This document shows positions 63,969 to 64,000 of a stretch of DNA of 64,000 nucleotides, piece after piece; positions within the stretch are counted from its first letter, which is position 1, and each line of letters starts with the position of its first letter. The stretch is from positions 1-64,000 of the forward strand of contig JAEOSR010000137.1 in NCBI GenBank assembly GCA_016840285.1. The letters are read 5' to 3'. This DNA comes from Candidatus Hodarchaeota archaeon (lineage in GTDB: Archaea > Asgardarchaeota > Heimdallarchaeia > Hodarchaeales > Hodarchaeaceae). The translations under genes and the position numbers were made by a program. Under the pieces are notes generated by a model. It worked only from the letters and a program-made list of their open reading frames with translations, searched no databases and was not told the DNA's origin.

Positions 63969-64000
63969 ATCAACCAGCTTAGTAAGACTTCTTAGGGAGA

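Overview
The window is a gene-dense, AT-rich stretch of archaeal chromosome. The evidence points to an Asgard archaeon, possibly of the Heimdallarchaeia side, although the clade cannot be fixed from the sequence alone. The archaeal markers are PolD large subunit, GatD/GatE, Rpp30/Pop5, aIF2-alpha, Nop10, Gins51, the A-type ATPase B subunit and a Cgi121-type KEOPS subunit. The Asgard or eukaryote-like markers are a complete ubiquitin conjugation set, an ESCRT-II (EAP30)-like protein, several Arf/MglA-type small GTPases, roadblock/LC7 proteins, and a RadA with a Rad51-type Walker A.

Layout. 0.1-1.1 kb: RadA. 1.5-9.4 kb: a type IV pilus/archaellum-like operon (pilins, secretion ATPase, two TadC/ArlJ-type membrane proteins, and three pseudopilins that share an RGQ cleavage motif). 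9.4-12.7 kb: a divergent PolD large subunit, 6 nt downstream of the pilins, whose catalytic NCDGD motif reads NCNGD. 13-27 kb: housekeeping genes (CBS protein, Rqc2/NEMF homologue, GatD/GatE, sugar nucleotidyltransferase, radical SAM enzyme, TPR protein, YchF-like GTPase). 27.3-32.3 kb: two closely related D-3-phosphoglycerate dehydrogenase genes in inverted orientation around a surface beta-helix/transmembrane/winged-helix protein. 32.5-34.3 kb: L15e and two RNase P proteins. 34.4-35.7 kb: a Cas6-like gene and a broken RAMP gene. 35.8-44 kb: phosphoesterase, small GTPases, THUMP protein, KEOPS Cgi121, PRTase and ThrRS. 45-54 kb: ubiquitin/ESCRT region. 54.3-56.6 kb: RimI, Nop10, aIF2-alpha, S27e and Gins51. 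About 56.8 kb: a previously unlisted tRNA-Thr with two introns. 57-61 kb: prepilin peptidase, roadblock/MglA-like module and a TPR protein. 61.5-64 kb: A-ATPase subunit B and a circularly permuted GTPase.

Ubiquitin system. The minus strand carries a JAMM peptidase (Rpn11-like) and an active-looking E2. Divergently on the plus strand are a zinc-ribbon protein with RWD/UEV-like domains, a ubiquitin whose reading frame ends exactly at Gly-Gly, an E1 with a eukaryote-type CTxxxxP...HC motif, and a large winged-helix protein whose N-terminal part resembles UFL1 and which ends in an eight-cysteine RING-like finger. Next to them, on the minus strand, are an SPFH/band-7 protein and an EAP30 (Vps22/Vps36)-like protein. 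Between the E2 gene and the divergent operon lie a truncated second E2 copy, a three-repeat decayed CRISPR array and a headless reading frame. This suggests a former defence locus or rearrangement breakpoint inside the ubiquitin cluster.

The strongest items for follow-up are the two-intron tRNA-Thr with a T-loop intron, the UFL1-like RING protein with its RWD/UEV partner, the PolD large subunit with a substituted catalytic aspartate, and the CRISPR/E2 scar.
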